From contig NZ_FRYK01000001.1 in NCBI RefSeq assembly GCF_900148835.1, positions 1,054,001-1,118,000 on the forward strand: 64,000 bases of DNA, given 5' to 3'. A program made the translations under genes and the position numbers. Source of the stretch: Flavobacterium cucumis. GTDB taxonomy: Bacteria; Bacteroidota; Bacteroidia; Flavobacteriales; Flavobacteriaceae. Shown in pieces: positions 53,701 through 61,293 of this stretch (position 1 is its first letter; every line of letters begins with the position of its first letter). The notes beneath the pieces are model-generated. The model was given only the letters and a program-made list of their open reading frames with translations, was not told the origin of the DNA and ran no database searches.

Positions 53701-56254
53701 CGTAGGTGAAAATGCTATCGTTTCTTTTCCGTCAAGTGAAGGTGGAAGAGCTTTGATTTCGGTAGAGAATGGATCTAAAGTTATCAAAACGCTTTGGGCA
53801 ACTACAAAAAAAGGGGAAACACAAGTGGAAGTTCCTATCACAGGTGATATGGCACCAAATGTATATTTTCACATTTCGTTGTTAAAGCCACATGCTTCTA
53901 CAATAAACGATACCCCAATTAGAATGTACGGAATTTTACCAGTAGAAGTTATTAATAAAAATACCGTTTTACAGCCAGAAGTAACGCTTCCAGCGGTTTT
54001 GAAACCAGAGCAAAAAACCACCTTAAAAGTTAGTGAAAAATCAGGTAAAGAAATGACATATACCATTGCAATTGTAGATGATGGTTTGTTAGATTTAACC
54101 CGTTTTAAAACGCCAAATGCTTGGGACAAATTCTATTCTAGACAAGCACTTGGTGTGAAAACTTGGGATGTTTATGATGACGTAATTGGTGCTTATGGTG
54201 GGAAAATCAACCAAATTTTCAGTATTGGAGGTGATCAGGATTTAGCAGGTGGAAATGCAAAGAAAGCCAATCGATTTAAACCAGTCGTCATTTATTTAGG
54301 GCCCTTCAAATTAGAAAAAGGACAAACCAAATCACATACCGTTACCTTGCCAAATTATGTTGGTTCTGTTCGAACAATGATTGTTGCTGGCGATTCAAAA
54401 ACAAGCGCTTATGGTAGTTCGGAAAAAACATCTTTTGTGAGAAAACCAGTCATGGTATTGGCTACGATACCAAGAAAAATTTCTCCAAGTGAAAGAATTA
54501 TGTTGCCCGTAACCGTTTTCGCAATGGAAAGTCAAGTAAAAAACGTTAATGTGCAATTAAAAACGAATAATGGCTTAAGAATCATTGGAAGGGCAACTCA
54601 AAATGTAAGTTTTAATTCACCAGATGAAAAAGTAGTCTACTTTGATTTAGAAGTTGGTAGCGTAACAGGGGTTGGTAAAATAGAAGTCATTGCTACTTCA
54701 GGAAAAGAAAAATCAACGTATGCTGTGGAAGTCGATATTACAAATCCAAATCCGGTTACCAATGATTATGTAGATATGGTGATTCCAGCAAATAGTACTA
54801 AAAAAATCCATTGGCAAACATTTGGAGTTGTGGGAAGTAATAAAGCAAGATTAGAAGTTTCCTCTTTCCCAACCATCAATTTTAATGGACGATTAAGTTA
54901 TTTGATTCAATATCCACATGGTTGTTTGGAACAAACCACTTCAGCTGTATTTCCTCAGTTGTATTTGGCAGATATTATGGATGTTGATGCCAACAAAAAA
55001 ACGGAAATTCAACGAAATATCAATGCTGGAATTCAAAAACTAGGTAATTTCCAACTATCAAATGGGGGATTAAGTTATTGGCAAGGGAATAATTATGCAG
55101 ATGATTGGGCAACTTCTTATGCCGGACATTTCTTGCTAGAAGCGGAGAAAAAAGGCTATGTTTTACCAATTGGATTTAAAAGTAAATGGATTTCGTTCCA
55201 ACAGTCTGAAGCTAAAAAGTGGCGATTCAATCCCCAATATCGTAACGATTTTGCGCAAGCATATCGTTTATATACGCTAGCATTATCAGGTTCTGCCGAT
55301 ATGGGTTCGATGAACAGATTAAGAGAAACTACTGGAATTTCTAATGAAGCTAAATTGCGATTAGCAGCTGCTTATGCCTTAGCAGGTCAAAAAAATGCTG
55401 CATTCTCGTTAATACGAATAACAACAAATCAAGAAGACAGCCAATATATGTATTATTACGGTTCTGAAGAACGAAATCGTGCTATGGTTTTAGAAACGTA
55501 TATTTTATTAGATAATAAAACGAAAGCGTATGAAATGGCAAACAAATTAGCCAAAGACCTATCTTCTAATCGTTATATGAGTACGCAAACTACTGCTTTT
55601 GGTTTGTATGCGATGTCTAAATTTGCACTTAAAAACGGTGGAAAAGGAGTTAATATGACGTATGCTGTAGCTGGAAAATCGGAGACAATTAGTTCTAAAA
55701 AAGCATTTGTAGATAGAAATTTAGTGGTGAAATACGGTTCGAATTCGGTAACAATTCAAAATAAAAACAGTGGAACCCTTTATGTTAGGGTTTTAAACAG
55801 TGGCATTTTACCTATTGGAGCAGAAAAAGAAATTCAGAAAAACTTCTCAACATCGGTAGTTTATAAAGATAGAAAAGGAACAATTCTAAATTTAAACTCC
55901 GTGAAACAAGGAACTGAAATTGTTGCTCAAGTAACTATTCAAAACCAATCGGATGAATCGTTGGAAAATGTTGCACTTTCACAAATTATTCCTTCTGGAT
56001 TTGAAATTATGAACTCGCGCTATACCGATTTTGGTGATTACGCTGAAAATAAAGCGGATTACATAGATATTCGCGATGATAGAACACAATTCTATTTCGG
56101 AATTAAAACAAAAGAAACGAAAACATTTACGATGCTGTTAAATGCAACTTATTTAGGAAATTATTATTTTCCTGGTGTACAATGCGAAGCGATGTATGAC
56201 AATAATTATTTGTCAAGAACGAAAGGACAATGGGTACAAATAGTGAAAGAGTAA
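50762..56254 (+). CDS. Bacterial alpha-2-macroglobulin family lipoprotein
   Basis: An 1830-residue lipoprotein: signal peptide with lipobox ending VVMSC (Cys at 19 or so), N-terminal macroglobulin domains, and MG2-like segments with GFIYGERGVWRPGDTLHLAF. The thioester motif GCLEQTTSAVFPQL near residue 1385 marks the covalent protease-trap type; the six-helix domain follows. It probably shields the periplasm from foreign proteases, with the cargo pairing below. An unusual Tyr/Asp/Glu-rich stretch lies about 455-497 (DYYDDYYYEGYDWYERED). It overlaps the PBP1C gene by 25 bases, a pairing known in many Gram-negative bacteria. Confidence 0.94.
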   Translation: MKTTRFLQLMFVLIVVMSCTKSTKDFNSDFSLFKAYILNFSSGLVSASSDIRVVLAFDKKEWRANEELDENLFTISPSVDGKVVALSNNTIAFLPNKRLDQNKAYQITLHLSKLTNVSNKLKDFNFTIKTIKQDFMVTTNDLQSYSKDYQYLNGVVTSSDDLDFETAKQLIAVNQDDKTVKVKFVQELSNKKEYKFVIDSIKRQVEDSKIKISWDGTSFDIDQKGEMLYDIPGKNNFKIVSCEVEKDNNQVLLLNFSDPLNRDQDFSGLVQIESATNLRFATAGNLLKVFLDQPLKGELLVEVFQGIESEDGYKMKQNFSEKVSFEQVKPGVRFIKSGTILPSSNNLKINFESVNLSAVDVKVYHIYKNNILQFLQDNELNGSRNLRKVAQPIVKKTIILNKSKLQNSGKWNAYAIDLANIITPNPGAIYRVEISYKRKYSLYKCASPFVDEGNEEEEVQDEEVRSNQDYYDDYYYEGYDWYEREDPCSDSYYYNNTVFTNVIASDLGVIAKRGGNGSYIFAVNNIVSTEPVAAAKIELYNFQQQLLETITTDSEGIAKTELKKYAFFAIVSKDNNTTYVKLDEGQSLSVSNFDVGGEALQKGLKGFIYGERGVWRPGDTLHLAFMLNDVESKLEKTHPIIFKLSDPKGKMRYQMVQKYNDLNHYKFKLVTKENDPTGNWEAKISVGGVHFYKSIKIETIKPNRLKIKNTFAEKQLSGSRLNGGEVEIAWLHGAVAKNLKVEMQVKFLQQQTIFKKFEKYDFDDDVRKFYTEEINVFSGKVDEFGKTKVNIQPKITSQAPGKLKMVFQTKAFENGGDFSTDVATAVYSPYKTYVGIKAPEPNKYGLLETEKVNRYDIVTLDELGKPKSVKNLEVRVYKVEWRWWWNSNGDDLSKYNSSEVTTAYRNYVISTNASGKASFQFKIPEADWGRYLIRVEDTNEGHATSLTSYIDWPYWSVKSRQGSAETANMLVFTTNKEKYNVGENAIVSFPSSEGGRALISVENGSKVIKTLWATTKKGETQVEVPITGDMAPNVYFHISLLKPHASTINDTPIRMYGILPVEVINKNTVLQPEVTLPAVLKPEQKTTLKVSEKSGKEMTYTIAIVDDGLLDLTRFKTPNAWDKFYSRQALGVKTWDVYDDVIGAYGGKINQIFSIGGDQDLAGGNAKKANRFKPVVIYLGPFKLEKGQTKSHTVTLPNYVGSVRTMIVAGDSKTSAYGSSEKTSFVRKPVMVLATIPRKISPSERIMLPVTVFAMESQVKNVNVQLKTNNGLRIIGRATQNVSFNSPDEKVVYFDLEVGSVTGVGKIEVIATSGKEKSTYAVEVDITNPNPVTNDYVDMVIPANSTKKIHWQTFGVVGSNKARLEVSSFPTINFNGRLSYLIQYPHGCLEQTTSAVFPQLYLADIMDVDANKKTEIQRNINAGIQKLGNFQLSNGGLSYWQGNNYADDWATSYAGHFLLEAEKKGYVLPIGFKSKWISFQQSEAKKWRFNPQYRNDFAQAYRLYTLALSGSADMGSMNRLRETTGISNEAKLRLAAAYALAGQKNAAFSLIRITTNQEDSQYMYYYGSEERNRAMVLETYILLDNKTKAYEMANKLAKDLSSNRYMSTQTTAFGLYAMSKFALKNGGKGVNMTYAVAGKSETISSKKAFVDRNLVVKYGSNSVTIQNKNSGTLYVRVLNSGILPIGAEKEIQKNFSTSVVYKDRKGTILNLNSVKQGTEIVAQVTIQNQSDESLENVALSQIIPSGFEIMNSRYTDFGDYAENKADYIDIRDDRTQFYFGIKTKETKTFTMLLNATYLGNYYFPGVQCEAMYDNNYLSRTKGQWVQIVKE

Positions 56255-58599
56255 CTCGATTAAAAGCTAAAATTAGAAACAATAAAATTAAAACTACCAT
56301 CAGCCTTTTGCTTTTGGTGGTTTACTATTTCGCACTTCCGAGACAACTTTTTGAGAACAATTATTCAACCGTAATTGAAAGTCAAGAAGGGCTACTTCTA
56401 GGAGCAAAAATTGCTTCCGATGGACAATGGCGTTTTCCTGAGAGTGATAGTGTACCTCATAAATTTCAGAAATGTATTGTTGCATTTGAAGATCAATATT
56501 TTTATAGGCATTTTGGGTTTAATCCAATTTCGATGTATGATGCTTTCAAACAAAATAGAAAAGCAAATCGCGTAATTCGAGGCGGGAGTACGTTGACACA
56601 GCAAGTGATACGCTTACACCGAAAAGGAAAATCGCGTTCCTACTTTGAAAAAGGAATTGAAATAATTCTCGCAACACGATTAGAATTTCGGCATTCAAAA
56701 GATAGAATTTTGGAATTGTATTGTGCACATGCGCCTTTTGGAGGCAATGTGGTTGGTTTAGAAATGGCATCATGGAAGTATTTCGGATTGCAACCGCATC
56801 AGTTGTCATGGGCAGAAGCAGCTACTTTGGCAGTTTTACCTAATGCACCAAGTTTGATATATCCTGGAAAAAATCATGAACGATTATTAGTCAAAAGAAA
56901 TAGATTGCTTAAAAAATTATATCAAGCAGAAGTCATTGATAAAGGGACTTATGAATTATCGTTACAAGAAACTTTGCCTCAAAAGCCATTTGACGTTCCC
57001 CAAATAGCACCTCATTTGGTTGAAAAAGCAGCAAGAGAGTATCCTGCTAAAAAAATAAAGACTACTATTCAATTGGATTTGCAAGAGCGTACGAAAGAAA
57101 TTGTAAATCAGTACTATAATTATTACAAACAAAATCAGGTGTATAACATTTCTGTTTTGGTAGTGGATGTGCAAACACGTGGTATAATAACGTATGTTGG
57201 AAATAGTCCAACAGACAAAGAACATCAAAAAGATGTAGATATTATTGAAGCACCACGAAGTACTGGAAGCATTTTGAAGCCCTTTTTGTATGCTGCCATG
57301 TTGAATGATGGTTATATTTTGCCACAAACTTTGGTTGCTGATATTCCTACACAGATTTCTGGATATTCCCCTCAAAATTTCAATCTGACCTATGACGGTG
57401 CAGTTCCTGCGAGTAGAGCTTTGGCGCGTTCATTGAATATTCCGTCGGTTTTGATGTTGCAAGACTATTCTGTGAATCAGTTTTATGAGAATTTGCAACA
57501 ATTGAAGTTGCAAAATGTTAATCGTCAGCCTTCCAATTATGGTTTGTCATTGATTTTAGGTGGTGCTGAATCAAATCTGTGGGATTTGTGTAAAGCGTAT
57601 GCTTACATGTCATCTACGCTGACGTATTTCAATCAAAACGATGCTAAATATCGAAAGAATGAAATGCATAATTTGAATTACGATGCCAATTTTCAACTCG
57701 ATTTAGGAAGTAGTTCTCTTAAGAAAAATATTTTTGGTGCTGGCGCTATTTGGCAAACTTTTAATGCGATGAAAGAAGTCAATCGGCCAGAAGGTGATGA
57801 AGCTTGGAAATTCTACGATTCATCACTAGAAATTGCATGGAAAACTGGAACAAGTTTTGGAAGTAGAGATGCTTGGGCAATTGGGGTAACTAAAGATTAT
57901 GTGGTTGGAATTTGGGTTGGAAATGCTACAGGCGAAGGAAGACCATTGTTAACTGGGGTAGATAGTGCAGCGCCTATTCTGTTTGATGTATTCAGATTAT
58001 TGCCAAAATCGAAATGGTTTGAAATGCCGTATAAAGATTTAGTTCCTGTTGAAGTTTGTGAGCTTTCGGGTTATTTAGCACAAGAACATTGTCCAAAAAT
58101 CAAACAATGGATTCCAAAAACCGCCAAAAAAACAGGTAATTGTCCGTATCATAAAATCATTCATTTAGATAAAAATCAGCAATTTAGAGTAAATAGTAAT
58201 TGCGAAAGTGTTCATGAAATGACAACCAAATCTTGGTTTGTTTTGCCGCCAGTTATGGAATGGTATTATAAGAGTAAGAATGTAAATTATCAAAATTTAC
58301 CACCTTATAGAAGCGATTGTGTCGATGCTTTACAAGACAAACGTATGGATTTTATTTATCCCAAAGCGAATACCAAAATCATACTTACTAAAGATTTTGA
58401 AAGTAAACTACAACCCGCTATCATTAAAGTAGCACATTCTAATTCCGATGCAGAGTTGTTTTGGTATTTAGATGATAAGTATGTAGGAAACACCAAGACC
58501 TTCCATGAGAAACCTATTTTTGCTACAACAGGATTTCATGTCATTACAGTGGTAGATGAATTTGGTAATGAAATAAGGCGAAGAGTACAATTTGAATGA
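56230..58599 (+). CDS. pbpC: Penicillin-binding protein 1C
   Basis: A 789-residue membrane-anchored bifunctional cell-wall enzyme. One N-terminal helix (about 22-38), a transglycosylase domain (about 55-230; FEDQYFYRHFGFNP, RGGSTLTQQVIRL), and a transpeptidase domain (about 280-560; APRSTGSILKPFLYAAML with the active-site Ser in STGS, then WKTGTSFGSRDAW). A C-terminal PBP1C-specific domain (about 690-789) follows. Its start lies inside the alpha-2-macroglobulin gene, so translation is coupled. PBP1C and the macroglobulin are thought to act together, repairing the wall after attack. The tail has three terminators downstream. Confidence 0.95.
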   Translation: MGTNSERVTRLKAKIRNNKIKTTISLLLLVVYYFALPRQLFENNYSTVIESQEGLLLGAKIASDGQWRFPESDSVPHKFQKCIVAFEDQYFYRHFGFNPISMYDAFKQNRKANRVIRGGSTLTQQVIRLHRKGKSRSYFEKGIEIILATRLEFRHSKDRILELYCAHAPFGGNVVGLEMASWKYFGLQPHQLSWAEAATLAVLPNAPSLIYPGKNHERLLVKRNRLLKKLYQAEVIDKGTYELSLQETLPQKPFDVPQIAPHLVEKAAREYPAKKIKTTIQLDLQERTKEIVNQYYNYYKQNQVYNISVLVVDVQTRGIITYVGNSPTDKEHQKDVDIIEAPRSTGSILKPFLYAAMLNDGYILPQTLVADIPTQISGYSPQNFNLTYDGAVPASRALARSLNIPSVLMLQDYSVNQFYENLQQLKLQNVNRQPSNYGLSLILGGAESNLWDLCKAYAYMSSTLTYFNQNDAKYRKNEMHNLNYDANFQLDLGSSSLKKNIFGAGAIWQTFNAMKEVNRPEGDEAWKFYDSSLEIAWKTGTSFGSRDAWAIGVTKDYVVGIWVGNATGEGRPLLTGVDSAAPILFDVFRLLPKSKWFEMPYKDLVPVEVCELSGYLAQEHCPKIKQWIPKTAKKTGNCPYHKIIHLDKNQQFRVNSNCESVHEMTTKSWFVLPPVMEWYYKSKNVNYQNLPPYRSDCVDALQDKRMDFIYPKANTKIILTKDFESKLQPAIIKVAHSNSDAELFWYLDDKYVGNTKTFHEKPIFATTGFHVITVVDEFGNEIRRRVQFE

Positions 58600-58602
58600 G
58601 TG

Positions 58603-58634
58603 AAAAAACCGCCAATCTTTCGAAAGGCGGTTTT
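58603..58634. terminator. Terminator copy A, just after pbpC
   Basis: AAAAAACCGCC and GGCGGTTTT pair around AATCTTTCGAAA, followed by T-rich sequence. It terminates pbpC and, on the minus strand, the outermost rng-derived unit. Confidence 0.85.
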
Positions 58635-58768
58635 GATTTATAGGATATATCCTATGTTATTTTACTATAATTTCATTTCCTTCTTTGTCAAAGAAATGAT
58701 ATTCTAGGTACGTGTAAGCGTCACGAGATTTGATATTAAGAGGAGGAAGTCCAGTGGACTTCAGGTAT

Positions 58769-58801
58769 AAAAAAACCGCCAATCTCACGAAAGGCGGTTT
58801 T
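58769..58801. terminator. Terminator copy B
   Basis: The stem AAAACCGCC/GGCGGTTTT has the loop AATCTCACGAAA. It is identical to copy C. Confidence 0.85.
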
Positions 58802-58935
58802 GATTTATAGGATACATCCTATGTTATTTTACTATAATTTCATTTCCTTCTTTGTCAAAGAAATGATATTCTAGGTACGTGTAAGCGTCACGAGATTTGA
58901 TATTAAGAGGAGGAAGTCCAGTGGACTTCAGGTAT

Positions 58936-58968
58936 AAAAAAACCGCCAATCTCACGAAAGGCGGTTTT
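58936..58968. terminator. Terminator copy C, next to rng
   Basis: Same stem and loop as copy B, 23 bases beyond the rng stop. On the minus strand it ends in a run of seven T and is the natural rng terminator. Confidence 0.9.
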
Positions 58969-58990
58969 GATTTATAGGATACATCCTATG

Positions 58991-60541
58991 TTATTTTACT
59001 ATAATTTCATTTCCTTCTTTGTCAAAGAAATGATATTCTAGGTACGTGTAAGCGTCACGAGGTATGATTTTCACCCATTTCTTATGTTCGAAATACCATT
59101 TCGAACGTAAGGATGGAAAACCTTTAGTAAGGTATGCTGCCACGAAAGGGTGTGTGTTTAGAACAACCTTTTTATGGTCTTTAATAATGCGTTCAAGGTC
59201 AGACGCAATTTTATCAACGATTAAAATTGGAGCTTCAATTTCCCCATGTTCATTATTGGGGTCTTCTTCTCTTGTTTTAATGTTGACTTCAGGTCTAACT
59301 CTTTGTCTAGTAATTTGAATTAATCCAAACTTACTAGGAGGCAAGATTTTATGCTTGGCCTTATCGTCACTCATTTCTTCTTTTAAGAAATCGTATAATA
59401 CTTTACGATTTTCTGGATTTTGCATATCAATGAAATCCACTACAATAATTCCGCCCATGTCTCTAAGTCGTAACTGACGTGCAATTTCAGCTGCAGCAAT
59501 CATATTAACTTCTAGAGCAGTATCTTCTTGGTTAGTTGCTTTACTAGAACGATTTCCACTGTTTACGTCAATAACGTGTAAAGCTTCTGTATGTTCGATA
59601 ATCAGATAAGCACCTTTACTCATGGAAACTGTTTTCCCAAAAGACGTTTTTATTTGTCGCTCGATATTATATTTTTCAAAAAGAGGCAGTTCTTTAGACT
59701 GATAGTGTTTTACGATAGACACTTTATCCGGAGCTATCTCTTGCAAATACTCCTTCGTTTCAAGATACAAATCTTCATCATCGACATGAATTCCTGTGAA
59801 GGTATCATTAAATACATCACGTAATATTGAGGAGGCTTTGTTAAGTTCTCCTAATACTTTTGATGGATGATGAGCTGTTTGTAGTCTCCTACACATCGCA
59901 GACCAACGGTCCATCAATGTTTGTAGATCTTTATCTAGTTCGGCTACTTTTTTGCCTTCGGCTACTGTTCGCACAATAACACCGAATCCTTTTGGTTTGA
60001 TAGATTGAACCAATCGTTTTAATCGGTCTTTTTCTTCTCTTGATTCTATTTTTTGCGAAACAGAAACGCGATCTGAAAAAGGAACTAAAACTACGTATCT
60101 TCCTGCTAACGAAATCTCAGAACTAATTCTGGGACCTTTAGTCGAAATAGGTTCTTTCACCACCTGAACTAAAACGGATTGATTAGCACTAAGAATATCA
60201 GTTATAGCACCATCTTTATCAATTTCAGCTTCAAAAGGAAAATTTTTGAGTGAATAATCTTTTAATTTACCTGCGCTTACAAGTTTAATAAATTTCATCA
60301 AAGAAGGTAAGTTGGGACCTAAATCATGATAATGCAAAAATGCATCTTTTTCATGGCCTAAGTTTACAAAGGCGGCATTTAAACCAGCCACAGGTTTACG
60401 GATTTTAGCAATAAAAATATCACCCACCGCAAAATTACTTTGTTTTTCTTCTTCTTTGTGTAATTCTATTAGTTTTCCATCTTTTAATAAGGCAAAATCT
60501 ACAGCGTCTGAACCAGATCTAATAATTAACTCTTTGTTCAT
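58991..60541 (-). CDS. rng: Ribonuclease G/E family endoribonuclease
   Basis: This endonuclease of RNA processing and decay cuts single-stranded AU-rich RNA. The 516-residue protein has an S1 domain (about 37-115; GDIFIAKIRKPVAGLNAAFV), a 5'-sensor region and the DNase I-like catalytic core, with the metal Asp residues in LHVIDVNSGNRSSK and IIVVDFIDMQNPENRK. The Zn-link CPxC motif that joins dimers in Escherichia RNase E is missing: the region after RQRVRPEVNIKTRE reads EDPNNEHG. The start at 60541 (MNKELIIRSGSD) is family-typical; the ATG nine bases upstream is less likely. Its 3' end is duplicated downstream. Confidence 0.94.
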   Translation of the reverse strand: MNKELIIRSGSDAVDFALLKDGKLIELHKEEEKQSNFAVGDIFIAKIRKPVAGLNAAFVNLGHEKDAFLHYHDLGPNLPSLMKFIKLVSAGKLKDYSLKNFPFEAEIDKDGAITDILSANQSVLVQVVKEPISTKGPRISSEISLAGRYVVLVPFSDRVSVSQKIESREEKDRLKRLVQSIKPKGFGVIVRTVAEGKKVAELDKDLQTLMDRWSAMCRRLQTAHHPSKVLGELNKASSILRDVFNDTFTGIHVDDEDLYLETKEYLQEIAPDKVSIVKHYQSKELPLFEKYNIERQIKTSFGKTVSMSKGAYLIIEHTEALHVIDVNSGNRSSKATNQEDTALEVNMIAAAEIARQLRLRDMGGIIVVDFIDMQNPENRKVLYDFLKEEMSDDKAKHKILPPSKFGLIQITRQRVRPEVNIKTREEDPNNEHGEIEAPILIVDKIASDLERIIKDHKKVVLNTHPFVAAYLTKGFPSLRSKWYFEHKKWVKIIPRDAYTYLEYHFFDKEGNEIIVK

Positions 60542-60678
60542 GCAGTACATTTTTATCCATACTTTTAAAGTTAGAAAATAGAGGATAGAAGTTAGAAAAA
60601 TTCTAAATCCTGATTTCTAAATTCTAAATTTTACTCGTACAGATGGATTAAACATTTTTTACAGGCAGTTGTACCTGG

Positions 60679-60700
60679 GAATCAATCTTTAAATTGATTC
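60679..60700 (-). promoter_or_regulatory. Hairpin in the gap upstream of rng
   Basis: GAATCAAT and ATTGATTC pair around a six-base loop. It lies between the small basic gene and rng. The remaining gap 60551-60721 is AT-rich low-complexity text with TAACTTTA as a possible -7 element of rng. Confidence 0.3.
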
Positions 60701-60721
60701 ATTTCAATGAACTTTTTTCTA

Positions 60722-60758
60722 AAAAAGAAAAAGTAGTTTTAAACTACTTTTTCTTTTT
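60722..60758. terminator. Palindromic terminator inside the 3' end of the basic-protein gene
   Basis: AAAAAGAAAAAGTAGTTT and AAACTACTTTTTCTTTTT are perfect 18-bp arms around one T. It spans the last four Lys codons and the stop of the 30-residue gene, so coding and termination signals share the same bases. It is followed on the minus strand by a T-rich arm. Confidence 0.8.
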
Positions 60759-60836
60759 ATGACGGTTTGCTCTCGCTCTTTTCTTACGTTTGTGAGTTGC
60801 TACCTTATGTCTTTTTCTTTTTTTACCACTTGGCAT
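60744..60836 (-). CDS. 30-residue highly basic protein (ribosomal THX-like)
   Basis: The reading frame MPSGKKRKRHKVATHKRKKR followed by ARANRHKKKK has 19 or more Lys, Arg and His in 30 residues. It is too short for routine gene calling, but I recall the same short sequence in many flavobacteria and its composition suits a small ribosome-associated protein, such as the THX type. This assignment is a recollection plus inference. It starts 33 bases after the HU gene on the same strand. Confidence 0.7.
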   Translation of the reverse strand: MPSGKKRKRHKVATHKRKKRARANRHKKKK

Positions 60837-60868
60837 AACATGTTGGTGTTTAGATTAATAAATAGTTT

Positions 60869-61162
60869 TTATACTGTAACTTCTGTTTTTTCTTTAACGC
60901 TTTCTACAAACACTTTAGCTGGTTTGAATGCTGGAATGTTATGTGCAGGAATTTTAATTGTAGTGTTTTTAGAAATGTTTCTACCTGTTTTTTCAGCTCT
61001 TGTTTTTATGATAAAACTACCAAAACCTCTTAAATAAACATTGTCACCAGTTTCTAACGAGTTTTTCACTTCTTCCATAAAAGTCTCAACTGTTGCTTGA
61101 ACATCTCCTTTTTCAAGTCCTAATTTCTCTGAAATTTTCGCTACGATATCTGCTTTCGTCAT
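60869..61162 (-). CDS. HU/IHF family DNA-binding protein
   Basis: A 97-residue nucleoid protein that bends and compacts DNA as a dimer. MTKADIVAKISEKLGLEKGD is the helical dimer domain. The arm motif RGFGSFIIKTRAEKTGRN (about 45-62) and the DNA-intercalating IPAHNIPAFKPAKVF (about 71-85) follow. The acidic/basic C-terminal tail is slightly longer than in typical HU (about 90). It has its own promoter and is followed by the 30-residue basic gene. Confidence 0.95.
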   Translation of the reverse strand: MTKADIVAKISEKLGLEKGDVQATVETFMEEVKNSLETGDNVYLRGFGSFIIKTRAEKTGRNISKNTTIKIPAHNIPAFKPAKVFVESVKEKTEVTV

Positions 61163-61202
61163 TTTCTTTCGTATTTATATTTTGTGTATTTTTTTGAGTT
61201 TG

Positions 61203-61234
61203 CAAATATAAGAATTAAAAAAACAATAATTCAA
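61203..61234 (-). promoter_or_regulatory. Promoter of the HU gene
   Basis: Minus-strand TTG (61232-61234), a 21-base spacer and TATATTTG (61203-61210), 40 bases before the start codon. This is a textbook Bacteroidota promoter. Confidence 0.6.
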
Positions 61235-61240
61235 CCTTAA

Positions 61241-61275
61241 TTGATTAAATTTTAATTACTAAAGATTTATTTTTG
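61241..61275 (+). promoter_or_regulatory. Promoter of mutY
   Basis: TTG (61241-61243) and TATTTTTG (61268-61275), spacer 24 bases. It lies 18 bases before the mutY ATG, so the TTG at 61273 inside the -7 element cannot be the start codon. Confidence 0.4.
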
Positions 61276-61293
61276 TTGCCCCAATATAAAAAA

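Larger units (their letters stand above)
58603..59061. repeat. 167-bp tandem repeats carrying the 3' end of rng plus its terminator
   Basis: Units begin at 58602/58603, 58769 and 58936; CCGCC occurs at 58609, 58776 and 58943, an exact 167-base period. Each unit contains the terminator hairpin and the last 23 or so codons of RNase G with its stop. The third unit is the true gene end; sequence identity to the gene stops at about 59061. Units 2 and 3 match almost perfectly; unit 1 differs at the hairpin loop and one later base. This covers the 391-base gene-free gap 58600-58990. Confidence 0.93.

Noticed and set aside
60551..60743. Possible tRNA or small RNA in the gap before rng
   Set aside because: I could find no cloverleaf; only low-complexity AT-rich text and one short hairpin.
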